A stretch of 64,000 nucleotides of DNA from NCBI GenBank assembly GCA_021372515.1, contig JAJFUG010000073.1, positions 1 to 64,000 on the forward strand. The letters run 5' to 3'. The translations under genes were made by a program, and so were the position numbers. Positions 26,173-35,490 of the stretch are shown one piece after another. Source of the DNA: a bacterium. Lineage in GTDB: Bacteria; Gemmatimonadota; Glassbacteria; GWA2-58-10. The notes beneath the pieces were generated by a model, which had not been told where the DNA came from, ran no database searches, and was given only the letters and a program-made list of their open reading frames with translations. Positions within the stretch are counted from its first letter, which is position 1, and each line of letters begins with the position of its first letter.

Positions 26173-27715
26173 TTCCGGTGCTGTCCGGGGCCTGGGTCCC
26201 GAACGAATCCTGCGGTAAGCCCTGAAAGTCGGAAGCGTGGCGCACGCGGTAAAGCTTGTACTGGAACGGGAACCTCTGGGGCTCGTAGAGCGTGCTGTCC
26301 TCCGGGCTGAAACCCAGGCGTGTCATGAACCCGGGATCGATCACGTAATCCGCCTCGGATACTATCAGGCTGTCAATATCGAGCCCGCGGTACTGCAGCA
26401 CGTGTGGTTCCACGCGGCCGGTAAGGTCCAGGACACGGCTGCCGGCGAGGAAACGGATCGCTCCAGGCTCGTAAGTCGCAACCACCGCCCCTGACGGCAG
26501 GTTCGTCCCGACCCATTTCGCCATGGAAACCGTACTGTAGAAGCACTGCGTGTTTAGCGACTGGTAAACTGCCTGGTAGAATATGACCGCGGACCCCTGA
26601 AGCACCACGACAGCCACCGTGGGCAGCACGGCCGCGGTGGCGGCCAGCAGCGCCGAGCGCCGTTGCAGCCGTTCCGAGATGTCGCGGATCATCAGCGCGG
26701 CCAGCACATAGACGAAAGCCAGGTCGAGCATGAAAAACCGGTCGGCCTCGCCTGTCTGTCTCGTCCCGGCGAGGCACAAGGCCAGGTGCAGTACGATGAA
26801 CAGCGCCGGGACAGCCGCCGCCCTGAACCGGTGGACCAGCAGGGACCAGATCACCGGCAGCACGGCCCAGGGGAGAAAGTCGATCCAGCCGGGGGTCCCA
26901 GCCAGGCCGCCCAGCCCCTGGTACATCTGCTCCAGGCTTTGCGGTCCGCGCTGCACGGCCCAGTCGTACAGGAAAGTCAGGATTCCGGGACGTTCCGCCG
27001 CCGATCCGAGCATCGCCGCGGTGGGGTTGGGGAAAATAGTGCCGTTCTGGGAAATGCAGAACAGCATCCAGGGCAGCACCGGTACGGCGAAAGCGACCAG
27101 GGCCAGACGGAACGCGGAGCGGTCCTCCGGCGTGCCGCTGCGGCACTGGTTGCGTCTGCACCAGAGCGCCAGGCCTGCCAGGATCCAGCCGGCCGGCTGC
27201 GACAGCACGGCCAGGGCGGCGCAAAGCCCCAGCAGCGCGCCGGGCACCACGGGCTCCAGCACCAGCAGGGTGAGCGCCAGGCCGCTGAAAGCCAGGCTCA
27301 GCCCCCCCAGGCCCGAGGCCATGTTGAACCCCACTACGCCGCTGGAGAACCAGAACGCGGCCGCCACGAACGCCGCAGCCCTGACGCGCGGCACATCCCC
27401 GGCCAGGCGCAGGCTCAGCCGCCAGATCAGCCAGCCACAGCCGATAAAAAGAAACTTGCTCAGCACGGCGCTCGCCGCAAATGGGTCGAGGCTCAGGCGG
27501 CAGAACAGCGACAGCACCAGGGCGTAGAGCGGCGAATCGCTGCCCGCCGAGATCTCACCCGGATTGAAAGCGAAACGGAAAGAGTCGGCCATGTTGCCGG
27601 CCAGGACCAGATTGACGAACCCGGCGTCGAAAGGGAAAAGTTTCAGCAGGTGGAAACCTTCTGAGACGTAGAGGAACAGCAGGATCAGAAATCCAGGAGC
27701 GAGGGCTTTTTTCAT
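26150..27715 (-). CDS. Polytopic membrane protein, probable GT-C type glycosyltransferase
   Basis: From ATG 27715 (MKKALAPGFLILLFLYVSEG) the protein has 521 residues with roughly nine or ten membrane helices up to about residue 420 and a C-terminal periplasmic domain. The first loop (FDAGFVNLVLAGNMADSFRFAFNPGE) and the long C-terminal globular part with VGTNLPSGAVVATYEPGAIRFLAGSRVLDLTGRV are typical of PMT/GT39-like 'dolichyl-phosphate mannosyltransferase family' proteins of bacteria. The upstream frame to 27856 has no conserved-looking residues. Its acceptor is unknown; the neighbouring second GT-C-like gene suggests both serve cell-surface glycosylation. Confidence 0.75.
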   Translation of the reverse strand: MKKALAPGFLILLFLYVSEGFHLLKLFPFDAGFVNLVLAGNMADSFRFAFNPGEISAGSDSPLYALVLSLFCRLSLDPFAASAVLSKFLFIGCGWLIWRLSLRLAGDVPRVRAAAFVAAAFWFSSGVVGFNMASGLGGLSLAFSGLALTLLVLEPVVPGALLGLCAALAVLSQPAGWILAGLALWCRRNQCRSGTPEDRSAFRLALVAFAVPVLPWMLFCISQNGTIFPNPTAAMLGSAAERPGILTFLYDWAVQRGPQSLEQMYQGLGGLAGTPGWIDFLPWAVLPVIWSLLVHRFRAAAVPALFIVLHLALCLAGTRQTGEADRFFMLDLAFVYVLAALMIRDISERLQRRSALLAATAAVLPTVAVVVLQGSAVIFYQAVYQSLNTQCFYSTVSMAKWVGTNLPSGAVVATYEPGAIRFLAGSRVLDLTGRVEPHVLQYRGLDIDSLIVSEADYVIDPGFMTRLGFSPEDSTLYEPQRFPFQYKLYRVRHASDFQGLPQDSFGTQAPDSTGINPADAP

Positions 27716-27908
27716 TGTCACGCTTTCCGGTTCACGGTGGCGGCTGGCCGTGCTGTCTGCCTGGATACTTGCGATATATATAAAGGAGTGTTCAGGTTCT
27801 GTAAAGTGGCATGACAATGTCTCCGCCCCCTTGCGCCGGGGTGCGAATTTCGCCACCTTTCAGTTTTCGGCTGAGGTCTGAGGCTTTCGGTAAGCAAAGG
27901 AGAGGCAG

Positions 27909-28781
27909 ATGAAAACAGGGTTCGCCGGTCTGGGGCTGATGGGCGCGTCGATGGCCGGCCATCTGGTGCGCGCCGGCCTGGAGGTGGCGGTGTACAACCG
28001 CACGCGTGAGAAAGCTCTGCCCCTGGAAAAGGCCGGGGCGGTTGTCTGCGACAGCCCGGCCGCGCTGGGCCGGCTCTGCGATGTGGTCATGCTCTGTGTG
28101 AGCGACACGCCGGATGTGCGCCAGGTGGTGCTGGGTGAGGATGGAGTGGCCTCAGGCATGGCCCCCGGCGGGCTGATTGTCGACCACTCTACGATCAGTC
28201 CCACGGCCAGCCGCGAGATCGCCGCCGAACTGGCCGCACGCGGGATCGGCTTTGTGGACGCCCCGGTGTCGGGCGGCACCAGCGGCGCGGCCGAGGGCAC
28301 CCTGGTGACAATGATGGGCGGACGGGACTCTGACATCGCGCGCGCCCGCGAGGTGGTCCGGCATTACACCAGCCGCGCCGTGCATGTGGGCCCGGTCGGC
28401 CACGGCCAGTTGATGAAATGCTGCAATCAGGTGGTGACCGGCCTGCACGTGATCGCCCTGGCCGAGGGGTTCCGGTTCGCCCGCGGCCTGGGCCTGGATG
28501 AGAAAACCGCCTGGGAGACCCTGGACAGCGGCGCGGCCACCAGTTTCATCTGGCGCAAGTGGGGCGGACTGCTCAAAGAGGGCGACCTTCGCCCCGGGTT
28601 CAAGATCGGCCTGCACCTGAAAGACCTGCGCCTGGCCCTTCTGGAGTGCGAGCGCGCCGGGGTGGAGCTGCCCGGACTCAAGCTCACCGAGCATCAGTTC
28701 GAGAAAGCGGTCGAGATGGGATTGGGCGAGCTGGGGGACCAGGCCCTGGTGAAAATCCTCGAACCCGGGGGAAGAGCCTGA
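27909..28781 (+). CDS. NAD-dependent beta-hydroxyacid dehydrogenase (GarR/MmsB family)
   Basis: The 290-residue protein has the family's N-terminal Rossmann motif GFAGLGLMGASMAGHLVRAG, the substrate-binding FVDAPVSGGTSGAAEGTL, and the catalytic-lysine segment GHGQLMKCCNQ (Lys near 172) followed by the helical C-terminal domain. Members reduce tartronate semialdehyde or oxidise 3-hydroxyisobutyrate and related acids. The exact substrate cannot be decided. AAGGAGAGGCAG lies before the ATG. It stands upstream of the large GH42-like gene, 109 bases away, with no obvious sugar-acid operon around it. Confidence 0.9.
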   Translation: MKTGFAGLGLMGASMAGHLVRAGLEVAVYNRTREKALPLEKAGAVVCDSPAALGRLCDVVMLCVSDTPDVRQVVLGEDGVASGMAPGGLIVDHSTISPTASREIAAELAARGIGFVDAPVSGGTSGAAEGTLVTMMGGRDSDIARAREVVRHYTSRAVHVGPVGHGQLMKCCNQVVTGLHVIALAEGFRFARGLGLDEKTAWETLDSGAATSFIWRKWGGLLKEGDLRPGFKIGLHLKDLRLALLECERAGVELPGLKLTEHQFEKAVEMGLGELGDQALVKILEPGGRA

Positions 28782-28890
28782 GCGTGGCTTTGCGGGTGTG
28801 GTCAGGATATTGTTCGGACACGTGAACGATATTAGTTTATCTCCGAGCGACTATCATACTCTGACCGCAAATCTCAACCAGAGGCGCACG

Positions 28891-31800
28891 ATGTTATTCA
28901 AAGCCCCCCTAACCGGCCTGGGCCTGCTGCTTGTCCTGATCGCCTGCAGTTTCTCGCTCCTTAGCGCCCAGGATGAGTGGGGCCAGTTACAGGAGTTCGA
29001 GGACGGCGACCTGTCGCGCTGGAGCGTCACCGGCGGCGCGCTGGCCCTGGACAGTGTCTACGCCACCGAGCGCAAACACGACCTGCGGGTGGAGTTCCAG
29101 GCCGGGGGCGTGCTGAGTGTCGAGCTGGGCGGCCTCTGGCGCATGGAACAGATAATCCGCGAGAAAGCGGGCGATGAGGGAGGCGGCGGCTGGAAAATCC
29201 AGGAGGCGATCTTTGTCGACCTGTACAGTCCGGTCCCGCTCAGCCTGCGCCTCACTTTCCGCGACAGCCTGGGCGGCAGTTGGAGCACCCTGCGCACATT
29301 GAGCCAGGGCCTCAACCACGTTCAGTACCGGCGCGAGCAGCTGGCCGGGGTGGACTGGCTGGCCCTGCGGCGGGTGGAGTTCAGCCCCGCGGCCGCAGCC
29401 ACGCTCTACCTGGACCACCTCCGCACCTGGGAGCACCAGCCCGAGCTGGACAGCCGCGGACGGATGGACATAGTCTACTCCGACTCGGTCCGGACTCCGC
29501 ACGTGGCCTGGCAGCGGCCGGATGCGGCGGGCCCCTTGCGCGGGCTGTTCGTGCCGCGCGCTGGCAGCGGCCGGGTGATGGTGGAGTTGATGCAACGCTT
29601 CGAGCTGGAGCCGACCACTGTCACCTTCGAGCCGTCGCTGGGCCTGCACCGCTGGGCGTTCGGCGATTTCTACGGCACCCGCGCCCTCGAATACGACCAT
29701 GTCACCGACAAGTTCAGTGTCTCCTACACCGCCCTGACCAGCGAGCTGGAGAGCCCCCGCCGGTTCGAGGTGATCGCCTTGCCCAACCTGCGCTCCTGGG
29801 CCGATACGCCGCCCGAGCTGCGTAAGGTCCTGCTCAAGCGCGTGGCCGAGGGCTGCGGCCTGGTTTTGTTCCAGCCCGTGGCCGGTGGGCCGGCCCCGGA
29901 CCTGGAGGAGCTTTCGCCTCTGGCCGGACAGACCCGCCTGGAGCTGTACAGCCCGCGCGCCGCGGACCAGCCCGAGGAGCGTCCGGCCGGCCTCGCTCCC
30001 GGCGGCGGCGCCTGGAAAGCCGACGATCCCGCCCACTACATCACGCGCGGCATCCCGCTGGAGCTGATCCCGGCCGCGGACATCCACCACGTGCGCTACA
30101 CCGCAAAGCCGGGAGCCAGAGTGCTGATCTCGGCGGCGGACGGCAGCCCGATCCTGGCCGTGGGCAGCTACGGCAAGGGTCGCGTGGCGGTGTTCGCCTG
30201 GGAGGACCAGGGCATGTTCCCCCGCGTGGACCGTCCCCTGGAAGACAAGAACGGCCTGCCGTACTGGGAGTATCTCTACGCCCTGACCGGACGCACCCTG
30301 CGCTGGGCCGCCGGGCGGGACGGCGCCGGGGGGTTCGGCGGCGTGGTCCTGGGAAAGGTGACAGGGGAGGGCCCGCTCGGGATTACCGGCGCCCTAACCT
30401 GCGCCCCCGGCGACAGCCTGCGCGTGGAAATCCGCGACCAGGAATACCGGGTGCTGGCCGAACGCAGGTTGCCCGCCTCCAGCGGCCCGCTGGAGCTGGC
30501 TTTCCCGGATCTGCCGTTCTGCACTCGGATGGTCGCCAACCTGTGGCTCACGCGCCGCGGCCGGGTGGTGGATTTCGCCTCCGCCGGGTGCAGCTTTTTC
30601 GGCTGGAACCGGATCGCATCCCTGGCCACCGGCCTGGACACCTACGAGCTGGGAGACACTGTCAGCGGGACAGTGCGCCTGGACCCGCACGGCCAACCCG
30701 CGCGGGTGGCCCTGGAGCTGAGCGACAACCGTGGCCGCACGCTGGCCGTGGACACGCTGAGCCTCGGTGCCGGGCAGCCTGGCACATTCTCTTTGCCGAC
30801 CGCGCTCTGTCTGGCCCGCCGGGCCGTGGTCACCGCGCGGGTGCTGGACGGCAACGGCCGGGCCGTGCATTCGTCCCGCGCGGAGCTGTTCATCGACCGG
30901 CCCACGCCCTGGGATGACTACGAAGTGATGATGTACCGTTTCATGCCCCAGATCACGGCCGGGGAATGGCCGTTCCTGGACCGCTACATGGAGCGCCTGG
31001 GGGTGACCGCCTGGGCCGCCGTGCCGCCGGAGTTCGCTTTCCGCAGCAACCTGGAGCTTCAGGCCGAGACCCGTCTGGACACCGAGGAATCGCAGGACGG
31101 CGCGGGCGAGGTCCCCTACCGCGAGCAGAAAAAGAACTACGTAGCCACCCATGACAAGAAGTATCTCATCCGCCGGTACTGCCTGCACGACCCGTCCTAC
31201 CTCAAGGAGCAGAAAGAGATCGTCCAGCGCCAGGTCAAGCAGTTCAAGCGGTTCAGCCCCTTGAGCTACTACTGCTACGAGGAGCCCTCGCTCACGCATT
31301 ACGGCGATGCGTTCGACCTGTGTTTCGGCCCGCACACCCTGGCCGCGTTCCGCGACTGGCTGAAAGGGCAGTACGGCTCGCTGGCGGCGCTCAACGCCCA
31401 GTGGGGCGCCGCATTCACCTCCTGGGACGCCGTGACGCCGGATGACACCCCCGGAGCCCAGGCGCGCGGCAATTTCTCCAGTTGGTCCGACCACCGTATT
31501 TTCATGGAGAAGAGCTACGCCGACAACTACGCCTACGTCCGCCGCATGGTGCGCGAGATCGACCCCGAGGGCCGGGTGATGATGACCGGCACCCAGCGCA
31601 CGGTGGCACAGAACGGCTACGACTACTACCTGCTCGACCAGACCATCGACCACACCCAGCCCTACGGCGAGCCGGAGCGCCACAAGGCGTTCATGCGCGC
31701 GGGGGGCAAGATCACCGGCTGCACGGGTTACGGCGTGTCGGGTGTCAAGCTGGACTACGAGCTCTGGGGCCGCCTGTTCGCCGGGCACACCGCCGGCAGC

Positions 31801-33159
31801 GCCATTTTCTGGCAGTTCTCGACCCTCGACCCCGACTACCGCCTCTGTAAGAGCGGGGCGGACATGCTGCGCATTTTCGGCGAGCTGCGCCACGGCGGAG
31901 TCGCGCGGCTGCTGACCACGGCGCACTGGACCCCCAGCGAGGTGGTGCTGTTCTGGTCCATGCCCGCGCTGCACGGAAGCTGGATCCAGGACGGCCGGAT
32001 CGTGGAGCAGGACGGGGCCCCGAGCGCGGCGTTCGAGCGCTGGGAGTTCAACTACGAGAGCTGGCGCTGGCTGCTGGATGACCTGGGCGTGCCCTACCGC
32101 GCCATGAGCTGGCAGATGCTGGAGCAGGGCTGGTTGGAGAAATCCGGGGCCAGGGTGCTGGTCCTGCCCGCGACAATCGCCCTTTCGGAAAAGGGAACCG
32201 CCGCGGTGCGGAATTTCGTGCAGGCGGGCGGCGCGGTGATCGCGGATGCCCAGCCGGCGGTGATGGACGGCCATTGCAAGTGGCTGGAGAAGGGCGGCCT
32301 GGATGGGCTGTTTGGCCTGAGCGGACAGCGCGCCAGGCTGATCCCGACAGTGGGGGATTATACGGAGGTGCGCGGCGCTGTGCACGGGCTGGCCGTGGCG
32401 GACAGTGGAGTGCAGCCCGCGGGCGCGAGTCGGGCCGACTACGGTCCGGGTCTGCCGGGCGTGCTCAGGGGTTCGGTCGGGCAGGGGCGGACTTTCTTCC
32501 TCAACGCCTGGCTGGCCGGTTACGGACGGCTCCGTCAGACCGGCGGTGGGGCCGAGGTGCGCCAGGGCCTGGCCGCTCTGCTCAAGGATGCCGGATACAA
32601 ACCGCTCATCGAGTTGCGGCCCTCCGCCGGCGGCGACCTCCAGGCCGTGCGCCTGACCTCCTACAACCTGGGCCAGGGCTACGTGCTGGGCCTGCTGAAG
32701 GACTACCGATCCGCCGACCCGCGCCAGGACCTCGACCTCACGCTGCCCGCGGCGGGCTACCAGTACGATGTCCGCGCCGGGCGCTACCTGGGCTTCGGCT
32801 CCGTGCTGCGCACGGACATCGCCCCGGGCGAGGTGCGGCTCGTGGCCAGCCTGCCCTACCGGGTGAGCGGCCTGGAGCTGAAAGGGCCGCAGACTGCGAG
32901 CCGCGGGCAGGCGGTGGAGTTCGGCGCGACCGTGCTGGCCGCGGAGGGAAAAGAGGCCGGGCCGCACGTGCTGGTGGCGCGCGTGTTCGACCCCTCGGGC
33001 GCGGCGGTGGACTACTACGGGAAGAACCTCAGTGCTCAGAACGGGCAGGCTTCTTTCAGCCTGCCTCTGGCGCTGAGCGATACGCCGGGGCGCTGGCGGG
33101 TGCGGGTGCGGGACGTGGTCAGCGGGGTGAGCGGCCAGTGGGCTTTCCAGGTGCAATGA
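28891..33159 (+). CDS. Large secreted GH42-like (beta-galactosidase-type) protein
   Basis: From ATG 28891 the protein has 1422 residues with an N-terminal signal (MLFKAPLTGLGLLLVLIAC). LIAC at residues 16-19 could be a lipobox; otherwise cleavage after LSA is likely. An N-terminal beta-rich carbohydrate-binding-like part (~30-190) is followed by a glutamine-amidotransferase-like segment (~250-490), Ig-like strands, and a TIM-barrel section from ~675. There YYCYEEPS (around 795) and the following FRDWLKGQYGSLAALNAQWG strongly resemble GH42, with a candidate acid Glu. A GH42 trimerisation-like domain (VLVLPATIALSEKG) and C-terminal beta-sandwich follow. It probably acts on a polysaccharide outside the inner membrane. 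Catalytic competence and substrate are uncertain. Confidence 0.75.
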   Translation: MLFKAPLTGLGLLLVLIACSFSLLSAQDEWGQLQEFEDGDLSRWSVTGGALALDSVYATERKHDLRVEFQAGGVLSVELGGLWRMEQIIREKAGDEGGGGWKIQEAIFVDLYSPVPLSLRLTFRDSLGGSWSTLRTLSQGLNHVQYRREQLAGVDWLALRRVEFSPAAAATLYLDHLRTWEHQPELDSRGRMDIVYSDSVRTPHVAWQRPDAAGPLRGLFVPRAGSGRVMVELMQRFELEPTTVTFEPSLGLHRWAFGDFYGTRALEYDHVTDKFSVSYTALTSELESPRRFEVIALPNLRSWADTPPELRKVLLKRVAEGCGLVLFQPVAGGPAPDLEELSPLAGQTRLELYSPRAADQPEERPAGLAPGGGAWKADDPAHYITRGIPLELIPAADIHHVRYTAKPGARVLISAADGSPILAVGSYGKGRVAVFAWEDQGMFPRVDRPLEDKNGLPYWEYLYALTGRTLRWAAGRDGAGGFGGVVLGKVTGEGPLGITGALTCAPGDSLRVEIRDQEYRVLAERRLPASSGPLELAFPDLPFCTRMVANLWLTRRGRVVDFASAGCSFFGWNRIASLATGLDTYELGDTVSGTVRLDPHGQPARVALELSDNRGRTLAVDTLSLGAGQPGTFSLPTALCLARRAVVTARVLDGNGRAVHSSRAELFIDRPTPWDDYEVMMYRFMPQITAGEWPFLDRYMERLGVTAWAAVPPEFAFRSNLELQAETRLDTEESQDGAGEVPYREQKKNYVATHDKKYLIRRYCLHDPSYLKEQKEIVQRQVKQFKRFSPLSYYCYEEPSLTHYGDAFDLCFGPHTLAAFRDWLKGQYGSLAALNAQWGAAFTSWDAVTPDDTPGAQARGNFSSWSDHRIFMEKSYADNYAYVRRMVREIDPEGRVMMTGTQRTVAQNGYDYYLLDQTIDHTQPYGEPERHKAFMRAGGKITGCTGYGVSGVKLDYELWGRLFAGHTAGSAIFWQFSTLDPDYRLCKSGADMLRIFGELRHGGVARLLTTAHWTPSEVVLFWSMPALHGSWIQDGRIVEQDGAPSAAFERWEFNYESWRWLLDDLGVPYRAMSWQMLEQGWLEKSGARVLVLPATIALSEKGTAAVRNFVQAGGAVIADAQPAVMDGHCKWLEKGGLDGLFGLSGQRARLIPTVGDYTEVRGAVHGLAVADSGVQPAGASRADYGPGLPGVLRGSVGQGRTFFLNAWLAGYGRLRQTGGGAEVRQGLAALLKDAGYKPLIELRPSAGGDLQAVRLTSYNLGQGYVLGLLKDYRSADPRQDLDLTLPAAGYQYDVRAGRYLGFGSVLRTDIAPGEVRLVASLPYRVSGLELKGPQTASRGQAVEFGATVLAAEGKEAGPHVLVARVFDPSGAAVDYYGKNLSAQNGQASFSLPLALSDTPGRWRVRVRDVVSGVSGQWAFQVQ

Positions 33160-33268
33160 TTCGGAAACCGCCGTTTCTTTGAGACAGCCGGAGAATCGTG
33201 GAGCGTACCGTGCCGGGGCCGCGCGGAGTGTGCCGCCCCGCTGCGATGTGTCAGCCTGGAGGGGGATG

Positions 33269-34027
33269 ATGGCGGATAAGGCGCAGGCCGAAGCGGTGAA
33301 ACTTTCGCGGATCGAGCGGCGGGTGCTGGCCTTGCTGGAGGGCCTGCCGCCGGGAGGGCGCGCCCTGGAGCTGGCCCCGGGCCGCGGGGCGCTCTCGCGG
33401 GCGCTTTCGGCGCGGGGCTGGAACGTGACCGCGCTGGACTTCCATCCCGAGAATTTCGGGCCGCGGGACGGCGCACACATATTGCGCGGCGACCTCGACC
33501 GTCCCCTGCCGTTCCGGGAGGGATCGTTCGACCTTCTGGTCTGCTGCGAGGGGATCGAGCACCTGGAGCACCAGTACGCCTTCGCCCGCGAGCTGGCCCG
33601 CGTGCTGCGCCCCGGAGGCCGGCTCGCCCTGACCACGCCCAACATCTGCAACGCCGCCAGCCGTCTGCGGTTCGTTCTCACCGGGTTCTACAGCCTGTCG
33701 GTGCGCCCCTCCAGCGAGTTCAGCCGCAACCGTTTCATCGAGCATATCTACTGCCTCACTTTCTGGCAACTGAGGCATATCCTCCATACGACCGGATTGC
33801 AGATCGAGCGTGTGTCCACCGATCACATCCGGCGCAGCAGCCTGGCCCTGGCTCCGCTCTGGCCGCTCAGCCGCTGGTTCACCGGCGGCGCCCTGCGCAG
33901 CGAGGAAGAGCCGCGCCAGCGTGAGGCCAACCTGGAGATACTGCGCCAGATGCACACGGCGGCCCTGTTCTTCGGCCGCACGACCATTGTCCTGGCCCGG
34001 CGGGGGGAGTCGACATACGGAGCCTGA
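33269..34027 (+). CDS. SAM-dependent class I methyltransferase
   Basis: The 252-residue protein (ATG 33269 after GGAGGGGG; ATG 33266 is equally possible) has the methyltransferase-11/UbiE-type layout: ALELAPGRGALSRALSARG as motif I, VTALDFHPENF as motif II, FDLLVCCEGIEHLEHQ as the post-motif with the acidic residue, and LARVLRPGGRLALTTPNI as motif III. The C-terminal part (SEFSRNRFIEHIYCLTFWQLRHIL) resembles methyltransferases of lipid or surface-glycan pathways, in which the 'TPN' strand is followed by a substrate lid. Substrate unknown. It is preceded by the GH42-like gene and followed by a REP-like repeat. Confidence 0.85.
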   Translation: MADKAQAEAVKLSRIERRVLALLEGLPPGGRALELAPGRGALSRALSARGWNVTALDFHPENFGPRDGAHILRGDLDRPLPFREGSFDLLVCCEGIEHLEHQYAFARELARVLRPGGRLALTTPNICNAASRLRFVLTGFYSLSVRPSSEFSRNRFIEHIYCLTFWQLRHILHTTGLQIERVSTDHIRRSSLALAPLWPLSRWFTGGALRSEEEPRQREANLEILRQMHTAALFFGRTTIVLARRGESTYGA

Positions 34028-34070
34028 AACCGGCCTCGGGAAAAAAGATACGGCCCTCTCCCGTTTTTTT

Positions 34071-34106
34071 GTCATCCCCCGGCTTGACCCGCCGCACCGG
34101 GATGAC
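34071..34106. repeat. REP-like inverted repeat
   Basis: GTCATCCC (34071-34078) and GGGATGAC (34099-34106) are exact inverted repeats around a GC-rich centre, the form of widespread GTCATCCC-type intergenic palindromes. It lies just after a T-run (34063-34070) that may end the methyltransferase message. Confidence 0.65.
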
Positions 34107-34165
34107 TATCTTGGCATATCCTCACAAAACAAGCCATATTCTGTCCGCATAAATGGAGAGCCCCC

Positions 34166-35281
34166 ATGAGCCAGAAAAGGTCCAGTATCTATTTCACCGC
34201 CAGCGGTAAAGTTTTCCCGGAAAAAGTCGATTTCCTGGGACAGGCCTACGAGAAGATCGAGGACTTACGCTACGGCACCAACCCGAACCAGGGCGCGGCT
34301 TTCTACCGCCCGGCGGGGGCCGGACTGCTGGTTCTGGGGAGCATGCAGATACTGAAGAGCGGCAAGGGCGGCCTGAGCCAGACCAATCTTGAGGACATGC
34401 ACCACGCGCTGAACATAGTCAAGTATTTCGACCGTCCGGCCGTGGCGGTGATGAAGCACCTCAACCCCTCGGGCGCGGCGGTGCAGTTCCGCGGCGAGAC
34501 GCAGGTGGAGGTCTACCGCAAGGCGCGGGATGCCGACAGCCGGGCGGCTTTCGGCTCGGTGGTGGCGTTCAACACCCAGGTCACAGCCGCCGCGGCCGAG
34601 GAGATCATGGGCACCGTGGTCGAGGCGGTGGTGGCCCCGGCTTACGAGAGCGCGGCCCTGGCGGCGTTCGAGGATTACCAGCGTTTCGGCCGCAACCGCC
34701 ACATCCGCGTGGTCAAGGTGGACAACCTGGACAAGCTGCCGCGTTTCGAGGGCGACAACACCGAGGGGCATCTGGAGGTGAAGGTGTTCGGCGACGGCTC
34801 GCTGGTGCTGGCCGAGCCTTTCCTCAGCTCCATCCGCGGGCCGCAGGACCTCGTGCCGGCAGAGGCCGAGAACAGCGAAGGGCAGAAAATAGTCTGCGCT
34901 ACCGCGCCGACCCCGGACCAGATGCAGGACCTGTTGTTCGGCTGGTACGTGAATTTCAACGTGCGCTCCAACGGGGTGATTATCGTGCGCGACGGCGTGA
35001 CCCTGGCGGTGGGCACCGGCCAGCAGGATCGCGTGGGCGCGGTGGAGCAGGCCATCGAGAAAGCCGTCACCTACGCCGGGGCCGAGTCATTGCGCGGCTC
35101 GGCGATCTCCAGCGACGGGTTCTTCCCGTTCCGCGACTCCATCGACCGTCTGGCCGAGGCCGGTATCAGCTCGGTGATCCAGCCCGGCGGCAGCCTGCGC
35201 GACTGGGAGGTGGTCGAGGCCTGCAACGAGCACGGCATCGCGATGGTGTTCACCGGGGAGCGCTGTTTCTCGCACCATTGA
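34166..35281 (+). CDS. Stand-alone AICAR transformylase (PurH C-terminal domain homologue)
   Basis: The 371 residues align with the AICAR formyltransferase domain of PurH, which formylates AICAR in the penultimate step of IMP synthesis. Signatures: LRYGTNPNQGAAFYRP at ~36, MKHLNPSGAAV at ~95 with the catalytic Lys-His, DADSRAAFGSVVAFN, YVNFNVRSNGVIIV, AVGTGQQDRVGAVEQAIEKA and AISSDGFFPFRDSIDRLAEAGIS, ending GERCFSHH. The IMP cyclohydrolase domain found N-terminal in ordinary PurH is missing and no gene for it is nearby. KHxNPCG has Ser for Cys here. The protein presumably works with a separate cyclohydrolase; such split forms occur in some lineages. Confidence 0.9.
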   Translation: MSQKRSSIYFTASGKVFPEKVDFLGQAYEKIEDLRYGTNPNQGAAFYRPAGAGLLVLGSMQILKSGKGGLSQTNLEDMHHALNIVKYFDRPAVAVMKHLNPSGAAVQFRGETQVEVYRKARDADSRAAFGSVVAFNTQVTAAAAEEIMGTVVEAVVAPAYESAALAAFEDYQRFGRNRHIRVVKVDNLDKLPRFEGDNTEGHLEVKVFGDGSLVLAEPFLSSIRGPQDLVPAEAENSEGQKIVCATAPTPDQMQDLLFGWYVNFNVRSNGVIIVRDGVTLAVGTGQQDRVGAVEQAIEKAVTYAGAESLRGSAISSDGFFPFRDSIDRLAEAGISSVIQPGGSLRDWEVVEACNEHGIAMVFTGERCFSHH

Positions 35282-35359
35282 GAACCTTGCCGTGGGGCCG
35301 GTGTAAGCCGGGAGGGCGGTGTGATGCCAATCCTTGGCGCACAACGGTTGAATCCTCAT

Positions 35360-35379
35360 GGGCACGGCACTCCGTGCCC
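35360..35379. repeat. Repeat family C palindrome, second copy
   Basis: GGGCACGG (35360-35367), loop CACT, CCGTGCCC (35372-35379). The pattern matches the palindrome at 17662-17679. The rest of 35282-35490 shows no gene. Confidence 0.65.
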
Positions 35380-35490
35380 CTACACGCAGGCTGGCAAAAA
35401 GACTCACAACCTGGGATGAATATCCCTGAACGCAAGCCGACTAAGATGTCAATCTGAACAGGTGACGGCCAAATTGTAAAGGTCTAACGG

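Noticed and set aside
30394-33681. Minus-strand open frame of over 1000 codons
   Set aside because: Antisense to the GH42-like gene; translation is compositionally biased and shows no domain.
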